The notes below the pieces were generated by a model. The model saw nothing but the letters and a program-made list of their open reading frames with translations, made no database searches and was not told the origin of the DNA. This document shows, piece after piece, positions 1-12,400 of a stretch of 64,000 nucleotides of DNA. A program made the position numbers and the translations under genes. This DNA is from Primulina eburnea. Lineage: Eukaryota; Streptophyta; Magnoliopsida; Lamiales; Gesneriaceae. Numbering within the stretch: the first letter of the stretch is position 1; the number at the start of each line of letters is the position of its first letter. Where the stretch lies: contig NC_133116.1 in the NCBI RefSeq assembly GCF_022965805.1, positions 2,232,001 to 2,296,000 of the forward strand, given 5' to 3'.

Positions 1-168
1 ATATTTCTACAGTTTTGAAAAATGAAAAGCTGGACATGATCTATCTATCATATAAAAGCAAAGATTGCAAAAACATATTAGAAATATTTGGCCTTTGTTT
101 TTGGGATGCATATATATATACTACAAAAGAAAGCAAGGAAAATATATTATATTTAGTTGTCGCTTTAG

Positions 169-1538
169 CTAATAAAGTTGGTTCCTTCTGTCATCCAACC
201 ATCTCCACCTACAAAACACAGCCACAACGTGTCACTTTAATTCAAAATTTTGAATTGATGGGATTTATTTTTGTGAAACTAAATTTCTGCAAAAACAATT
301 TTGGAGTAAATATTTTAAACCAAATATGATTGTAAAAAGTATTTCCCACATTTTTGACTTACCAATGGAAATCCCATCTAGGTTGCACTTTGGACATGCG
401 ATTATGGCCGTAAGGGTAGTCGGTCTCCGCCCTCTTCGCGTTCTGAAAGGCGCAACATCCTATGGAGTAGATCCCGATTAGGAAAAGAAGCATCACGATG
501 CTCAACACCGCGAGTTTGTGCCAATCCCTACGCACGTTTTCGAGCACGCCGGCCTTGCACGAGTCACACTCGTAGCAAAGCACGTTCGGGGCGTTGTTCC
601 ATCTGTAGCAATCTGCGTCCTGGGCTGTCGTTGTGGCTGTATAGTCGCATGATGTTGGTGGCTTGCAACAGCCAGACTGCAATTGTTCGTAAGCTAAATG
701 TATGAACTATTTCCTTGGTTTCATGGGAATTATACATGTAATCTGGAATACATATTAATTATATAAACATGGTTTGTGGAGAGAGTTAAAATAGCTTTGT
801 TTGGAATAATAAATTGAGCAAAGCGTTTGATACTAATTTGAAGAATCACAAATGAACATAGACTTACTCAGATTAAATAACATTTAAGACATTATTTATT
901 ATTATTTTCTTCCAAGCAGATCAAGAAATCTTTAATTTAAAACTGTTTTTTTTTAAACAAAAGATGTTTAAAACTTATAATTACCCAGAATTAAAACAAT
1001 CCAACCTACTAACTAAAAGGCACAAAAAGACAAATGGTGTTATTACCTGAACTGGAGACATGTCTTTAGTCAAATAATCATAAGGAGTCCACGAAACAAC
1101 CTGACCGCAAGTCTTGGACCCCAAAATACAGCTCCTAACAGTCATCCAATACCTCGGATCCTCGATCCTTTTCCTTAACCATCCCGAATACTTGTCCAGA
1201 TGATACTCCTGATATGTCCTCCCAGGCACTTCAATACCACCTCCCGGGCTCGTGACGACGAATCCGAATATCGTTAATCCCATCAAAGTTGCTATGATCA
1301 GCAGCATGATAGCCAAATAAACCCAAAGTGCCCACGCAACATGGAAGCATGCACCTATGAATCCTGCCAATGATATTATCAGGACTACGAAGCCCACCAC
1401 TAGAAGGGGTGTTTGGAGAAAGTTTTCACAGGTCGTGCTGCTTCTCGCCATCCATAACCCGGCCCCGATTATCGGTATCGAAGCTAAGAGGGTGAAGAGG
1501 TTGAGAAATCCTATCAATGTGTTGCTGAATCTGTACAT
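169..1538 (-). CDS. TET6: Tetraspanin, TET5/TET6-like (3 exons)
   Basis: Four-pass membrane scaffold protein of the plant tetraspanin family, which organises plasma-membrane or endosomal microdomains. Coding exons on the minus strand are 1538-1047, 676-363 and 208-169 (492, 314 and 40 nt), giving 281 aa. Junctions are CAG/GTAATA, TTGCAG/TCTGG, CATTG/GTAAGT and TTTTGTAG/GTGGAG. The short last exon completes the C-terminus as WRWLDDRRNQLY plus stop, matching the WRWW...QLY tail I associate with Arabidopsis TET5/TET6. Hydrophobic segments lie at about residues 7-29, 45-65, 75-97 and 222-244. The large extracellular loop carries the plant GCCKPP signature (residues 166-171) and further paired cysteines (CYECDSCKAG). 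The start ATG opens MYRFSNTLIGFLNL, as in the family. Whether it is TET5 or TET6 cannot be settled here. Confidence 0.93.
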
Positions 1539-1676
1539 GGGGTTGTATGCTTTGTTTCTCTGTGTTTTAGTGGGTGGTTTTCGAGTTCTGGTTCTTGTAT
1601 GATTTGCTTGCTTTACTAGCTTTATCTTTAATAATCATGGCTTTATCACAGCGCGGAGGGTAGAGCCGTAGAGGTG

Positions 1677-1686
1677 ATATATATTT
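1677..1686 (-). promoter_or_regulatory. Possible TATA box of the tetraspanin gene
   Basis: Read on the minus strand this is AAAATATATA, about 140 nt upstream of the tetraspanin ATG. The distance suits a TATA box plus a leader of roughly 100 nt, but the surroundings are AT-rich, so chance is possible. Confidence 0.3.
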
Positions 1687-3178
1687 TGCAAATTTTAAAG
1701 AGTTTCGATTATTTTTTATATGCATTGGAATCGTTTGTATATATATATATATATAGAGATCATAAAATCATATTTGCACCATGAATTCTCCTTTTTTAAA
1801 TAAAAAAATCAACAAAACGATTCTTACTCTTTTTTAAAAAATAATAATAATAATAAAACTTTTTTTTATTCATGCGAAATAACCGATTTAAGAAATTCTT
1901 TTGATTAATTGTATTGAATAAATCATGAAATGATCTATAAATATTATATTTTTAGATACAAAAAAAAAGGACACGTTCAAATTAAATTCCTGATGTATTG
2001 TATACCAAGCTTTTTCGTTCTACTTTTTATGGCATCGGAGTGAGTGAAAATGGGGTTATTTAATTTAATTTGCTTTATTAATTTATCTTCCTGCATGAGG
2101 TGTTGAAATAATGTCACTTAAGCTGGTTTGCTTTATGCTTCTTTTGCTTTATGGATTGCTTTCGATAGAATAATGTACACTGTGATGGCCATCCACACAT
2201 TGATTGAGACGACAAAAGCGCCCTTAATTGGAGACTAAGGAAACTTTCGTGGGAATTTCTTTGCGAACCAAAAATACAAATTTTCGTAAAAAAAAAAGAA
2301 ATTAAATATATTAGTTCGGTATAGTTTAAAATTTTTATATTCTGTAAAAAAAAGAAAAGAAAAATCGTTATATAGTACTCTTCTCCTATTAACAATTAGA
2401 GCAACCTTATAATCCAAAAAATCGATTGAGATGAATTAAATTCCGGATGGATTATATTCTTGTTGCTAGCTAGTGGAATAAAAACGTATCGAATTCTCAG
2501 TTAAATGTAGCAAGGCAAGCAAGGAACATAGCTAAGGTCAATTATGTATGTCTCAAATATAAAACATATCTATAAAACCGTCTAACGTGAAACATACTCG
2601 ATGATTTATTATTATCATTTGGAAAGAAATATTGGGTTTCAAACCCAATTATAACAATCCATTCCATCTCAAACATTTTTTTTTCAAAAAAAAGAAAACA
2701 TATTCTCTATATTGCATGGTTTTTCAATCTCAAGTATAAAGTAATTATTGATATTTCAAATTCAAGTGTGTATATATGTTCCGCATGCAATACATGCACG
2801 TGATCTCCTTTTTCAAATGACATAGTATATGTTTTCCTTTCCAAAATAATATTTACAATTCACGTTTTATACACACACGCAAAATTATAAAAATATACAT
2901 TCTTACAAAAAATTTAAAAATTATTTGACACACAAATAATATATAATGAGTTCCTACATAAACATAACTCTTAACTAATAGAAAAGTTATTATGATATAT
3001 GTTTCCACTATCGATAGTAACAGAAATTTAATTATTGTAGCATTAATAAAGTTACATCAACTGATTGGTTCAGAAATGCCTAAAAAAAGTTAGAGCAAGC
3101 TTTGGACTTGTTAATGGAACTTCATAATTTTTTTGGATATGGCATGAAAAGCCTTTTGCACATGCATATAAGTTTTTC

Positions 3179-3244
3179 TCCTTCTTCTTCTTCTTCTTCT
3201 TCTTCTTCTATATATATATATATTTATTTATTTATTTATTTATG
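3179..3244. repeat. Compound microsatellite (TTC)n(TA)n(TTTA)n
   Basis: About ten TTC units run directly into TA repeats and then TTTA repeats, all perfect or nearly so. Confidence 0.9.
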
Positions 3245-4514
3245 TACATGTGATTTTGATTGATACTTGCACTAACCAAGAAACCTTGAAAGATGATAGG
3301 ACTCTTGGCTCCCTTGTTGTTTTCAACAATGGCATTAGAAAGTTGAGATATGTAATTACCTAAAACAGAAAAGGTTGAGGGGCAATCCTCTAATTGTGCG
3401 GAAACTGAGGGGTGTGGTAGAAATATTTAAGTTTCTATTTACTTGATCAAATATTCATGATCACCCGCGTAACTTTCACCAGCTATGTAAAAAACCTTAC
3501 AAACCATCTTGTAAGGAATTTATAAGCATCTTTAACTGAAAAAAGCTTGTAATTATAATTATATTAACCCAAGAAATAGATAGTTGGCTTCTGTATGAAC
3601 CTATCCAAAACAACATAGTAGAGTTTGTAGCAAATTTTTCAAACAATAGAAGATGGTAAACCTTTGTTCCATGCATGTTGACTCGAGTAGAGTGATCACC
3701 GCCCATCGCCCCGATCTCCGTTCCTCCGATGCACCATACGCGATGGACGAGCATCCCTGCCTGCCGTTAAGCCACACGACAAGTGGTTTCGAAATTTGAA
3801 CCAGGCTTCACGCTCGACTCGATGGCATAGCCCTAATACTGTCTGAAATCGACATTTCGGGGAGCCTGAAGAATCCTATCCCTCTCTTGCTCGTGTTTAT
3901 GGTGTGGGAACCTAATCGAAGCAGCCACGTGATGTAGAAAAAATAGCCACGTATAACAAGTTCGTGCTCGACTCGATTAATTTTAGGCTAATCTGTACCC
4001 GTTTAATTTTATAGGACATGGTCACTAGTTCTCGTGGAGTGTAAGGTGATTAAGGAACACCGCATGTGAGTTGCAAGAAACATTTGGACAGAAGATGAGG
4101 GGAAGACCATTACTTCATTAATTCGTTGCATGTGAGTACTAATTAATGATGATTTGGCGGACCGAACATTTATATAAATGATATAATATGTAAAAAGTAA
4201 AAAAAAATATTTATTTAATTTAATCACCCAAACGAGTGAAATAATACAAATAAGAATTGAATTTTAACCGGATATGAGTAATAAATGACGCAACAACGGA
4301 AACCGGGAAATAAAAGCAATTGACCTGACGTCGGCGGCCGAGTTGTCGGTGGACAGAGGAAGGGTATTTCTGGAACAATGAGTGAATAAAATCGCCGAGT
4401 GGACTTGAAAACAAATTATATTCGCATTGATAGATACGCTGAGATCCGAAAACACACACGTACGGGGCTCTGCTACTCTGCAACACGTTATATTGCGCCA
4501 CTCTTCGCGGGATT

Positions 4515-4540
4515 GTACGTTGGGCCCCTGTCCAACGTAC
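4515..4540. repeat. Short perfect inverted repeat (9-bp arms)
   Basis: GTACGTTGG and CCAACGTAC are perfect inverted 9-bp arms around an 8-nt spacer that contains GCCCCT. It lies in a GC-richer island with no recognised gene. It could be a binding-site palindrome or a chance hairpin. Confidence 0.6.
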
Positions 4541-5364
4541 AAAATATATAGTATCTTCAGACTTCAAGTCAAACCCTTCTTGAAATTCGTTTCTAATTTT
4601 TCTTTTTTTGAAAAAATAAATAATAACTCCGTCACTTTGTTTTAATAAATGTAAAAACTTATTTCTTTGTTTTTCTTAGTAATCGATAAATATTTTAAAA
4701 TTGTAAGATTTTACTTGTTCAAAAAAAGTTGTAACATATATGTATACATGTAAATTTTTTTTTATTTGAAACGATCCCTTATCTGAGGAATAAAAAATAT
4801 TATATTTTATATAAAAAAAATTAATTTTCACTCTAAATATGAATAAAATCAATACATTTATTGAATATAACTGCTTGAAACCGTGTCACAAAGTTATATT
4901 TGTTCACACACGCACATATATATTTCCAAAAAAGGAATGACGTTAGTTAGTAAAAGTTAAAACGACAAGTTTGTCGATAGCTGTGGTACACCTTCGACGG
5001 TTAATGAAATAGTATCTTTAAGATAATACTATATTAATGTATCTAATTATTCATATCTCAACGCATAAGATATTGATGCAGCAAAATAAAATCACGAGAC
5101 ATTGGATATATGATTAATGTAGTTTGAACGCCGTTAATGTGCAATATTGATAAGTTTTCATAAAAATTTGGACTAAAATCTCCAACCATATCCAATCCTA
5201 ATTAATTTAGAGAGAACGTGGATCCAGTAGGGAAAATTCTCTCATCCACGATTAATTTTATTTTTATCTAATCTATCTAACTCAAAAAAATGGATACAAC
5301 TCATTAGGAGTTTCGCCACATTTCTGTAGTCAAGCTTTATGCTTTATACTCAAAATTTTCTTTC

Positions 5365-5367
<3 letters not shown>

Positions 5368-5425
<58 letters not shown>
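5368..5425. repeat. (AT)n microsatellite
   Basis: An uninterrupted AT dinucleotide run of nearly 60 nt in the spacer upstream of the SANT gene. Confidence 0.95.
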
Positions 5426-5430
<5 letters not shown>

Positions 5431-6292
5431 AATTACTTCAAGAAGCTAGTTTCTAATATCTGAAGTCAAAAGGGGTCAAAATCATAGATTAAAAATCAAA
5501 TCTAATCAATTAATTTGGAAATACGACGTGACTATGGTACAACATATTTTATTTATTTATTTTTTTTATGTTTCAAGACAAAATTCCAATTTGATTACGT
5601 AAATTTGACACTTTTTCGGTAAATTAAGGCTGACCTTCATAATTTAGGCCAAAAATTGTGACTTTGGTTTGAAATTTAATCTATTTTAAAATTGAAGTTT
5701 TCTTATTTTGAAAAACTATATTTTTTAAAAAACTTTATTAATTTTTATTTTTATATGTATTCTTAATCTCTAACATTTTTGAACTCACATTATTTATGTT
5801 ATACCTGCTCCAAAGATGAAATTGTTATGGGATAAAAATATATCGTGATTTATATTAATTTGGTATACATTTATTCTAAACTCACGATTTTTAAGTTTTA
5901 TTTATTTATTTATTATTTATTATCTATTACAAAGAAATATGTTATGTAATATATATATGCGCCAACCGTGTAAGCACACATGATTGAAACCCTAATTGTA
6001 CAGCCTCCATTTGCTCTCCTCACCACCACGTCTCTATCCTCTCTCTTACAAAATAAAATAATAAACAAAAAAATTAAAGGAAACCACACACACACACAAA
6101 AAGGAAAGTCCTCTCATCTCTTTCCTTCTCTCTTCAACACCACCCTATCCCCTTTCTATCGTACTTGTATTTTATCGCCTCCGAATTTCACCTTGTGTGA
6201 AGTCAAGAATTTGAATTCTTCGCATTAACGTGGGGAGGTGTGCTCCTGAACTCTTTGTTTATTTTTTTTTTAATTCTGTTTTCGAACCCTAG

Positions 6293-6400
6293 AATTGACT
6301 CCAATTGCTAATTTTTCTAATTTCCTTTCACCCTTTAATTGACTCCAATTGTCATTTTTCTGATTTCCTTTCGCCCTTTAATTTACTTCAATTGCCGTTT
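6293..6400 (+). repeat. Three degenerate ~44-bp tandem repeats in the SANT gene leader
   Basis: The unit contains TTGACTCCAATTG followed by a T-rich tract and TTTCCTTTC.CCCTTTAATT. Units begin near 6293, 6338 and 6381, and the third is the most diverged. They lie within the presumed 5' UTR or leader intron. A plausible leader acceptor, TTGTGTAAG, occurs at about 6417, and a plausible donor, GGGAG/GTGTGC, near 6235. Confidence 0.7.
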
Positions 6401-6464
6401 TCTGTTTGTTGTGTAAGGTATTGGATGAGATTAAGTGGAGCAGCAGAAGTAGAGTAGAATTTTG

Positions 6465-9400
6465 ATGCCGCCGGAGCCATATCCGTGGGATCGGAGAGAT
6501 TTCCGTAAGCACGAGAGATCCGGGCCGGACCCTCGTTTTGGAGGTGGCTTTGGAGGCGGTGGGTCTCCCAGATGGCGAGACCAACAACATCACAACGCGC
6601 CGCCTGCTCACCCGCCTTCGTACCACCAAAACTATCACCATCAGCAGCAGCAGCAGCAGCAGCGTTGGTACTCTGATTTCCGGACTCGTTCTCTCCCACC
6701 TGGTGAGTTATCGATTTACAACCAAATAGGGTTTTCTTTTTCTTTTTCTTTTTTTAAAGAGAGATGTCTCTCAAGTTTCTTATTTTTCGATGATAACAAG
6801 ATATTTGTATGCTATTTAATTAAGTTGTATTTTCAGAAAAACTAGGTAATTGAAGCGGGTTTGGGGAATTTTCGGTGATTGATGATTAACGTTATTTTCA
6901 ACCCTTGATTCGTCGATGAAAAAAAGGCCTTTTCACGTTGTTATATCTGTGAGTAATTTTTAAAGGAGGGAAGCCTTGACCGGTTTATTTGCATATTTTT
7001 GCCTAGAATCTTTAGGTGGGTTCGGGTGGATATTTTGACTAGATCTGATATGTATAGAAACATTTTATATGATTAGGGTGTTTAATTTGTTGGATGGATT
7101 TGAACACGCTGTGCTATTCAGGAATAATTTACGAAGAAAAATTATGTCTTTCTGATAACTAGATTTTTTCTTGTGTTGATTTTTTCTGACCTTTCTGTGG
7201 GTTTGCATTTTTCCGCTGAAGCTCAAGGTAAGCAAGCTGGTTGGCACACGCATCCTGATGAGGGTAGTCATGCGTTTCTGCCTTTTGGGTCTAGATTCAG
7301 CGACAGGAACTTAGAAGAAGAGAATTTTCGGCCTTACAGATCTTGCAGTGATGGAGGAAGGTATGTCAGAAATAGTAGAGAAAATAGGGTGTCCTTCAGC
7401 CAGAAAGAGTGGAAAGCAACTTCTTGGGAACCTGTTGCTGCATCAACTCCTTGTAGACCCAACACCGAGACTAATGATCAGAGTAGGCTTCTGGAGAACA
7501 ACAAAACAACTCATGACAGCAATTGTGTTCCCAACTGCCCGAAGAGTGAGAATTTCTCTCAGCCATCTGATTCTATAAACCCTTTGGAGCCATCTCTCCC
7601 TGTAGAGAAAGAGCGGCAGGATAAGGATGGTGACAATTCGGATAGATTGTGTGCTAATGGATTGGAAAGCACAGGTAAATTAGAGAAAGAAAAATGCTTG
7701 GCTTCAATTGATTGGAAACCTCTGAAGTGGTCAAGGTCTGGGAGCTTATGTTCGAGAGGATCTAGTCTCAGTTGCTCAAGTAGCTCAAAGAGTATGGGCG
7801 TGGATTCTGTTGAGATAGTGGCTGAGGTACAGGAAAAGAAACTGGTGCCTGTTCAATCTCCTACCGCGGAGGCTACTACTTGTGTAATGACTGCTGCTCC
7901 AGCTTCATCTGAAGAGACTAGTTCCAGGAAGAAACCACGACTTGGCTGGGGCGAGGGACTGGCTAAGTATGAGAAGAAAAAAATAGATGGCCCTGAAGAT
8001 GGTGCAGTAAAAAATGGACTGGTTATTAACCTCAGTAACATTGAAGAAACTGTTCAATCTCATGACATGAACGTGCTTGATAAGAGTCCCAGGGTTGCAG
8101 GTTTTCTTGATTTTGCTTCACCTGCAACTCCATCTTCGGTTGGCTGTAGCTCATCTACAGGTGATGTGTTTTTCATTGCTATGCACATGACTGTTTCTTC
8201 TTTAGTTTGCTACTTTTTGGTTCTTCTCCTGTCCACCATTTTGTTTTATAGCTGTGGCAAAAACAATATGAAGGGTATGGTATGCATCAATAAGAGGCAT
8301 ATAACGGGATTGGAAATTGACAAAGAATGGTTCATGTATGTTCGAAGAAGTAAAACACAACGGTAGTATGTTCTTTGTCATGAATTGATCATGTTTGAGT
8401 TCCTTTCGGATATTGCATTTAAAAATCTTTTATTTGTGATTGGATGCCATGTTGATTACTTCTTGCTCTGTAATTGTTAATTTTATAGCTTAGTTTTCTT
8501 TCCTTGTATTACTTTGTGCTTCATGCTGTGTTTTATGCATGTTTTTATTTCACTACTCAGGCTATTTTATCTAAATTTTGGTTGGCTAAGTTTAGGAAAA
8601 TCAACTACTTGTAGATGGCAAATGATTAAATTGCTAATATTTATAGTTTGTGGTGCAAAATATGTACCTCTGTCATGGTGCAAACTGCAATCATTCCAAC
8701 GAGCTTTACTTTCTCTCTTAGGGTGTTGCTTCACTTGTCATTATGTGATGTTATTGGCCACCAGTGTGGATTCTGAATTTGTGATAACATTTACCTTCAA
8801 TGTTATTTGATTTTTTTTTCTTGAGAGAAGTGGCTTTTTGATGTTATATACTCAAACAGTAATTTGTGTTTCCTTTCTTTGTCGAGAGAATATGCATTGC
8901 GTGTGAATATCTTCTTTTTTTGCTGGCTTACCCCTTTTTTCAATAATACAGGTGTTGAGGAGAAAGAATTCTACAGGGCTGTCAATGTAGATCATTACAC
9001 AGCTAATTTAAGCTGTTTGCCTAGTATTGTTTCCCGGAATCCGAACGAGGGACCAATTTTTAACCTAGAAAACTTAGAGCTTACGTCTTTTGCTGGTGTC
9101 AGCTCTTTGATTGGTGATTTGTTACAATCAGATGATCTAAGTTCCAGGAGTTCGAATTATCTCGGAGCTAACTCGGTGAACAAGTTGTTGTTATGGAAGG
9201 TTGATGCATTAAAGGCACTTGAGATCACCGTAACAGAGATAGATTCGCTTGAAAGTGAATTGAAGTCATTGATACCTGGTCCTGGAGATAGCTGTCCTCA
9301 TTCAGATGCACCCAGTTTTCAACCACAAAAATTCCACTTTAAACCTTGCAAGGAACAAGGTACAGCTTCCAATTTTATTCATGGACCGACTCCTTTGCAT

Positions 9401-12400
9401 CTTGTTTCGTCTGGAGACGCGATTGTTGAAAATACACCTGGTGCAGTTGAAGATGAGCATGTGAGGTTAAAATCTGAGAATATTGATAGCCCAAGCAGTG
9501 CAACCTCTAAGTATATTGAGGCTTCACTATCTGGGGATGATGCCTACCCTTCTCAAAATAATATAGGTCTTGTGAATTTGGATGTCAAGAATCCTAGTGA
9601 CTTGAATGAGAAATATGTAGGCAATGGTCTCTGTGATGAGGAAAACGTTGGTCATGCGGATTACTGTGAACTGACTCGCATTGATAGTTGCAGTGGTCTT
9701 GCTAGGGTTATGGATGATGATGTGTTGGATATTTATGATTCAATATTGGATTCAAATAGAGTTCAAGCAAATGCAGCTTCTGAAGCCTTAAATAAGTTAC
9801 TACCTTCCAAACAGTGTATGGCTGGACCTAAAGTTTCTTGCCTGGCAAGCGTTCCCTCACTGATTAAAAAGAAATATTATATGAGGAAACAATTTCTCAG
9901 ATTCAAGGAGAAGGTTCTTACAATCAAGTATAAGTTATTTCAGCATTTTTGGATTGAAGGCCGACTAGTTTCTGTGAGGAAGCTTCAAGCAAAGTCTCAT
10001 AAGAAAATAGACCTGGTTGGGCATAAAAAGCATCGTTATGGCCGGCCTGGAACTTGTTCGCTTGGTAATTATTTATGACCTTTCCCTTGTGTTTTCTTTT
10101 TACTTCCTTGCTTTTTCTCATGTTATGATCTAATTTCCAATCTTTAATATGCCGGCTGCTTTCTCTGCTTATCGCACTCTTGCTGCTATAAATTATCTAG
10201 AATTTTCGTTTTTTCAGTTGTTCTATAACTTGGAAAGGTATTTGTATTATTTTTGGTTTTACTCTTTAATGATAATGGGAACTAAGTTCTCTTTTCGTAC
10301 TGTGGCTGAGGAAGAGACCCCAATTTTTGTTCTTTTATATCTGTGAAGGGACCCCCCAATTTATTTTGTCAAAAGTTCCATAGAAGCTTCTTTCCAATTA
10401 TTGGGAAATTTGTTATATGAAAATTTACTTCATTATAGGATTCAATCAGTTGGCTGTTGGAGGGTGGTTTTTATCCACTGGTGTCATAGTTGTGTGATTT
10501 AGTTTGTCTGGATATGACTTTATGTGTGGATGTTAAAAGATTTATGTTTCCATTTTTAACTCGTTACTGAAATTTGATGAGAATTGTTGACCCGAAAGCA
10601 GCGTGAGGGATATTTGTTAAAAAATTAGCACTTTTTGGGGGATATGGTTATGTTTCTTTATACCTTTTATGCTGTTATTAAGTGATATTTTAATTAATCA
10701 TCAAAATTAAGTTCTTTTTTTTTTTGTATCTTTTCTCTGAAGTCAAAGAGGTAGCCAAACAGTCGTTCCAGAAAATATGGTGTCAGTACCTGTGTGACAT
10801 CATGCAACAAATGATTTCAATGTTAAAGAACTTTCTTAGTTATTGAATTATTTATGGGTTAGGAACTTGGCGTGCAAAGTTTGAAACCTAATTCTGATTC
10901 TGGCATGATCTAATAATCTGCAGCATCTAGATTTCTTTTCTGGCCTGCATTCATTTCATTAAATTTGAAGCAATTCCAAATCAGTTAATTTATGGATATA
11001 TTTTATTGGAATGTATTACTGTTTAGCCTGTGGTAGATTCTCTGTATATTCTGTCCTCCGATTACGGTTCTAGAATTTCAGTATTCATGTATGATGAACG
11101 CCACCACCAGATAATGTACAGTTTTTCTTTTAATCATGGGTCCTGTGTGGACAGAATTAATGCTGTTTTTGCTCATCATTTTATCTTATTAATGTTGGTT
11201 TATGTTTTTCTTGATAATATGCTAACTTAGGATCATGGGAACACATGTTTCTACTCTTCCATTCTTGTCAGGCTTAGAATCTTTAATTTAAAGCCTTCAT
11301 CATAGTTTAGAATTGGGAATCTGTGAAACTTTTTGTATATATAAATGATGCAAAATTATCTTCATAGCTGTAAATTAGGAAAACATAGAATTGTTGATTT
11401 GATAGGGTGGCCTACATAGTTATGTTTTAAGAAAGTACTAAAGGCTGTATTTTTCGTCTTCATAAACATTTTGCCAAACTAATGCTACCCATAAGATTTA
11501 CTGTTTGTCATCTAAATATCTTTATTATCTTCACTATTTTAAAGTCTTGCTTCCCATAAGATTTACTGTTTACTATCTTCACTATTTTAAAGTCTGAGAT
11601 CCTTAGAAAAACTGCTTTGGTGCATCATGTGACACCAAAAAAATTTCTCTTTCTACCCCCAACATCTTTTGCCCGTATATGTTTTTATTACTTTGATTTT
11701 GTAGCCTTTTTTTGGTAAATTTCAAACCTCCCACAACTTCTCCCATTATCCCGCATTTTCGTCGACCTCATTTCAATTCAAATGCTTCATGATATGCTTT
11801 CCATTGCCGTATTTAATCACATTAACGATTGATTTTGTTTTATAATTACTTGGATTTGAGAATCAATCTATTTTTTAGGAATCTCATTTTTGTTTTGTAA
11901 ATCTTTTTTTCCTTCCGTTCTCATAATCAATTTTATTTAAATGACATTGTTGTTTCTTATGTATTTATCATTTACGAAAATTAATTCTTTATATGTAGTT
12001 TTATGAAAATTTCATAGTTAAACCAAACATTTGAAATATAAATTATGTCACACGTGTTGCGTGTGCCCAGTTGCTAGTGCTATCTCTCATTGTGAATTTT
12101 GGGGTGATTCTTAGATGGAGTATTTGAAGCTTGAGTACCATGATCGAGGGAATTTGTGTTGTGCGTATCCTTTAGTACATCCACAGGCTGCAAGAAAAGA
12201 TTAGGTGATAGGAATCTGTAGGTTACTTGCTAGTTTATGTGAGGGGGCTCAATGATTTATGAATTATTTTATTGGTGTGGGTTGTGATATTCCTCAACAA
12301 TGTAGTGTCCATGCACCGGATTCAAGGAAAATTGATATGAGATGTATACTTTTATTCCTTAATGGGAATGAATGCCGTTTAATTTGCAGCTTCCTCCATA

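Larger units (their letters stand above)
1690..5900. other. AT-rich intergenic region
   Basis: No gene is recognisable in this 4.2-kb stretch. Open frames are short and of random composition. It holds two microsatellites and two less AT-rich islands, about 3660-3960 and 4320-4550. Neither island gives a convincing protein in any frame. Confidence 0.6.

Noticed and set aside
4220..4567. Overlapping 92- and 115-codon minus-strand frames in the spacer
   Set aside because: They overlap each other in different frames, have random composition and show no splice or promoter context.
8161..8366. Continuation of the second SANT exon past 8160 (36 or more extra codons)
   Set aside because: The extension is hydrophobic, intron-like sequence after a donor ACAG/GTGATG, and the phase matches the exon at 8952.
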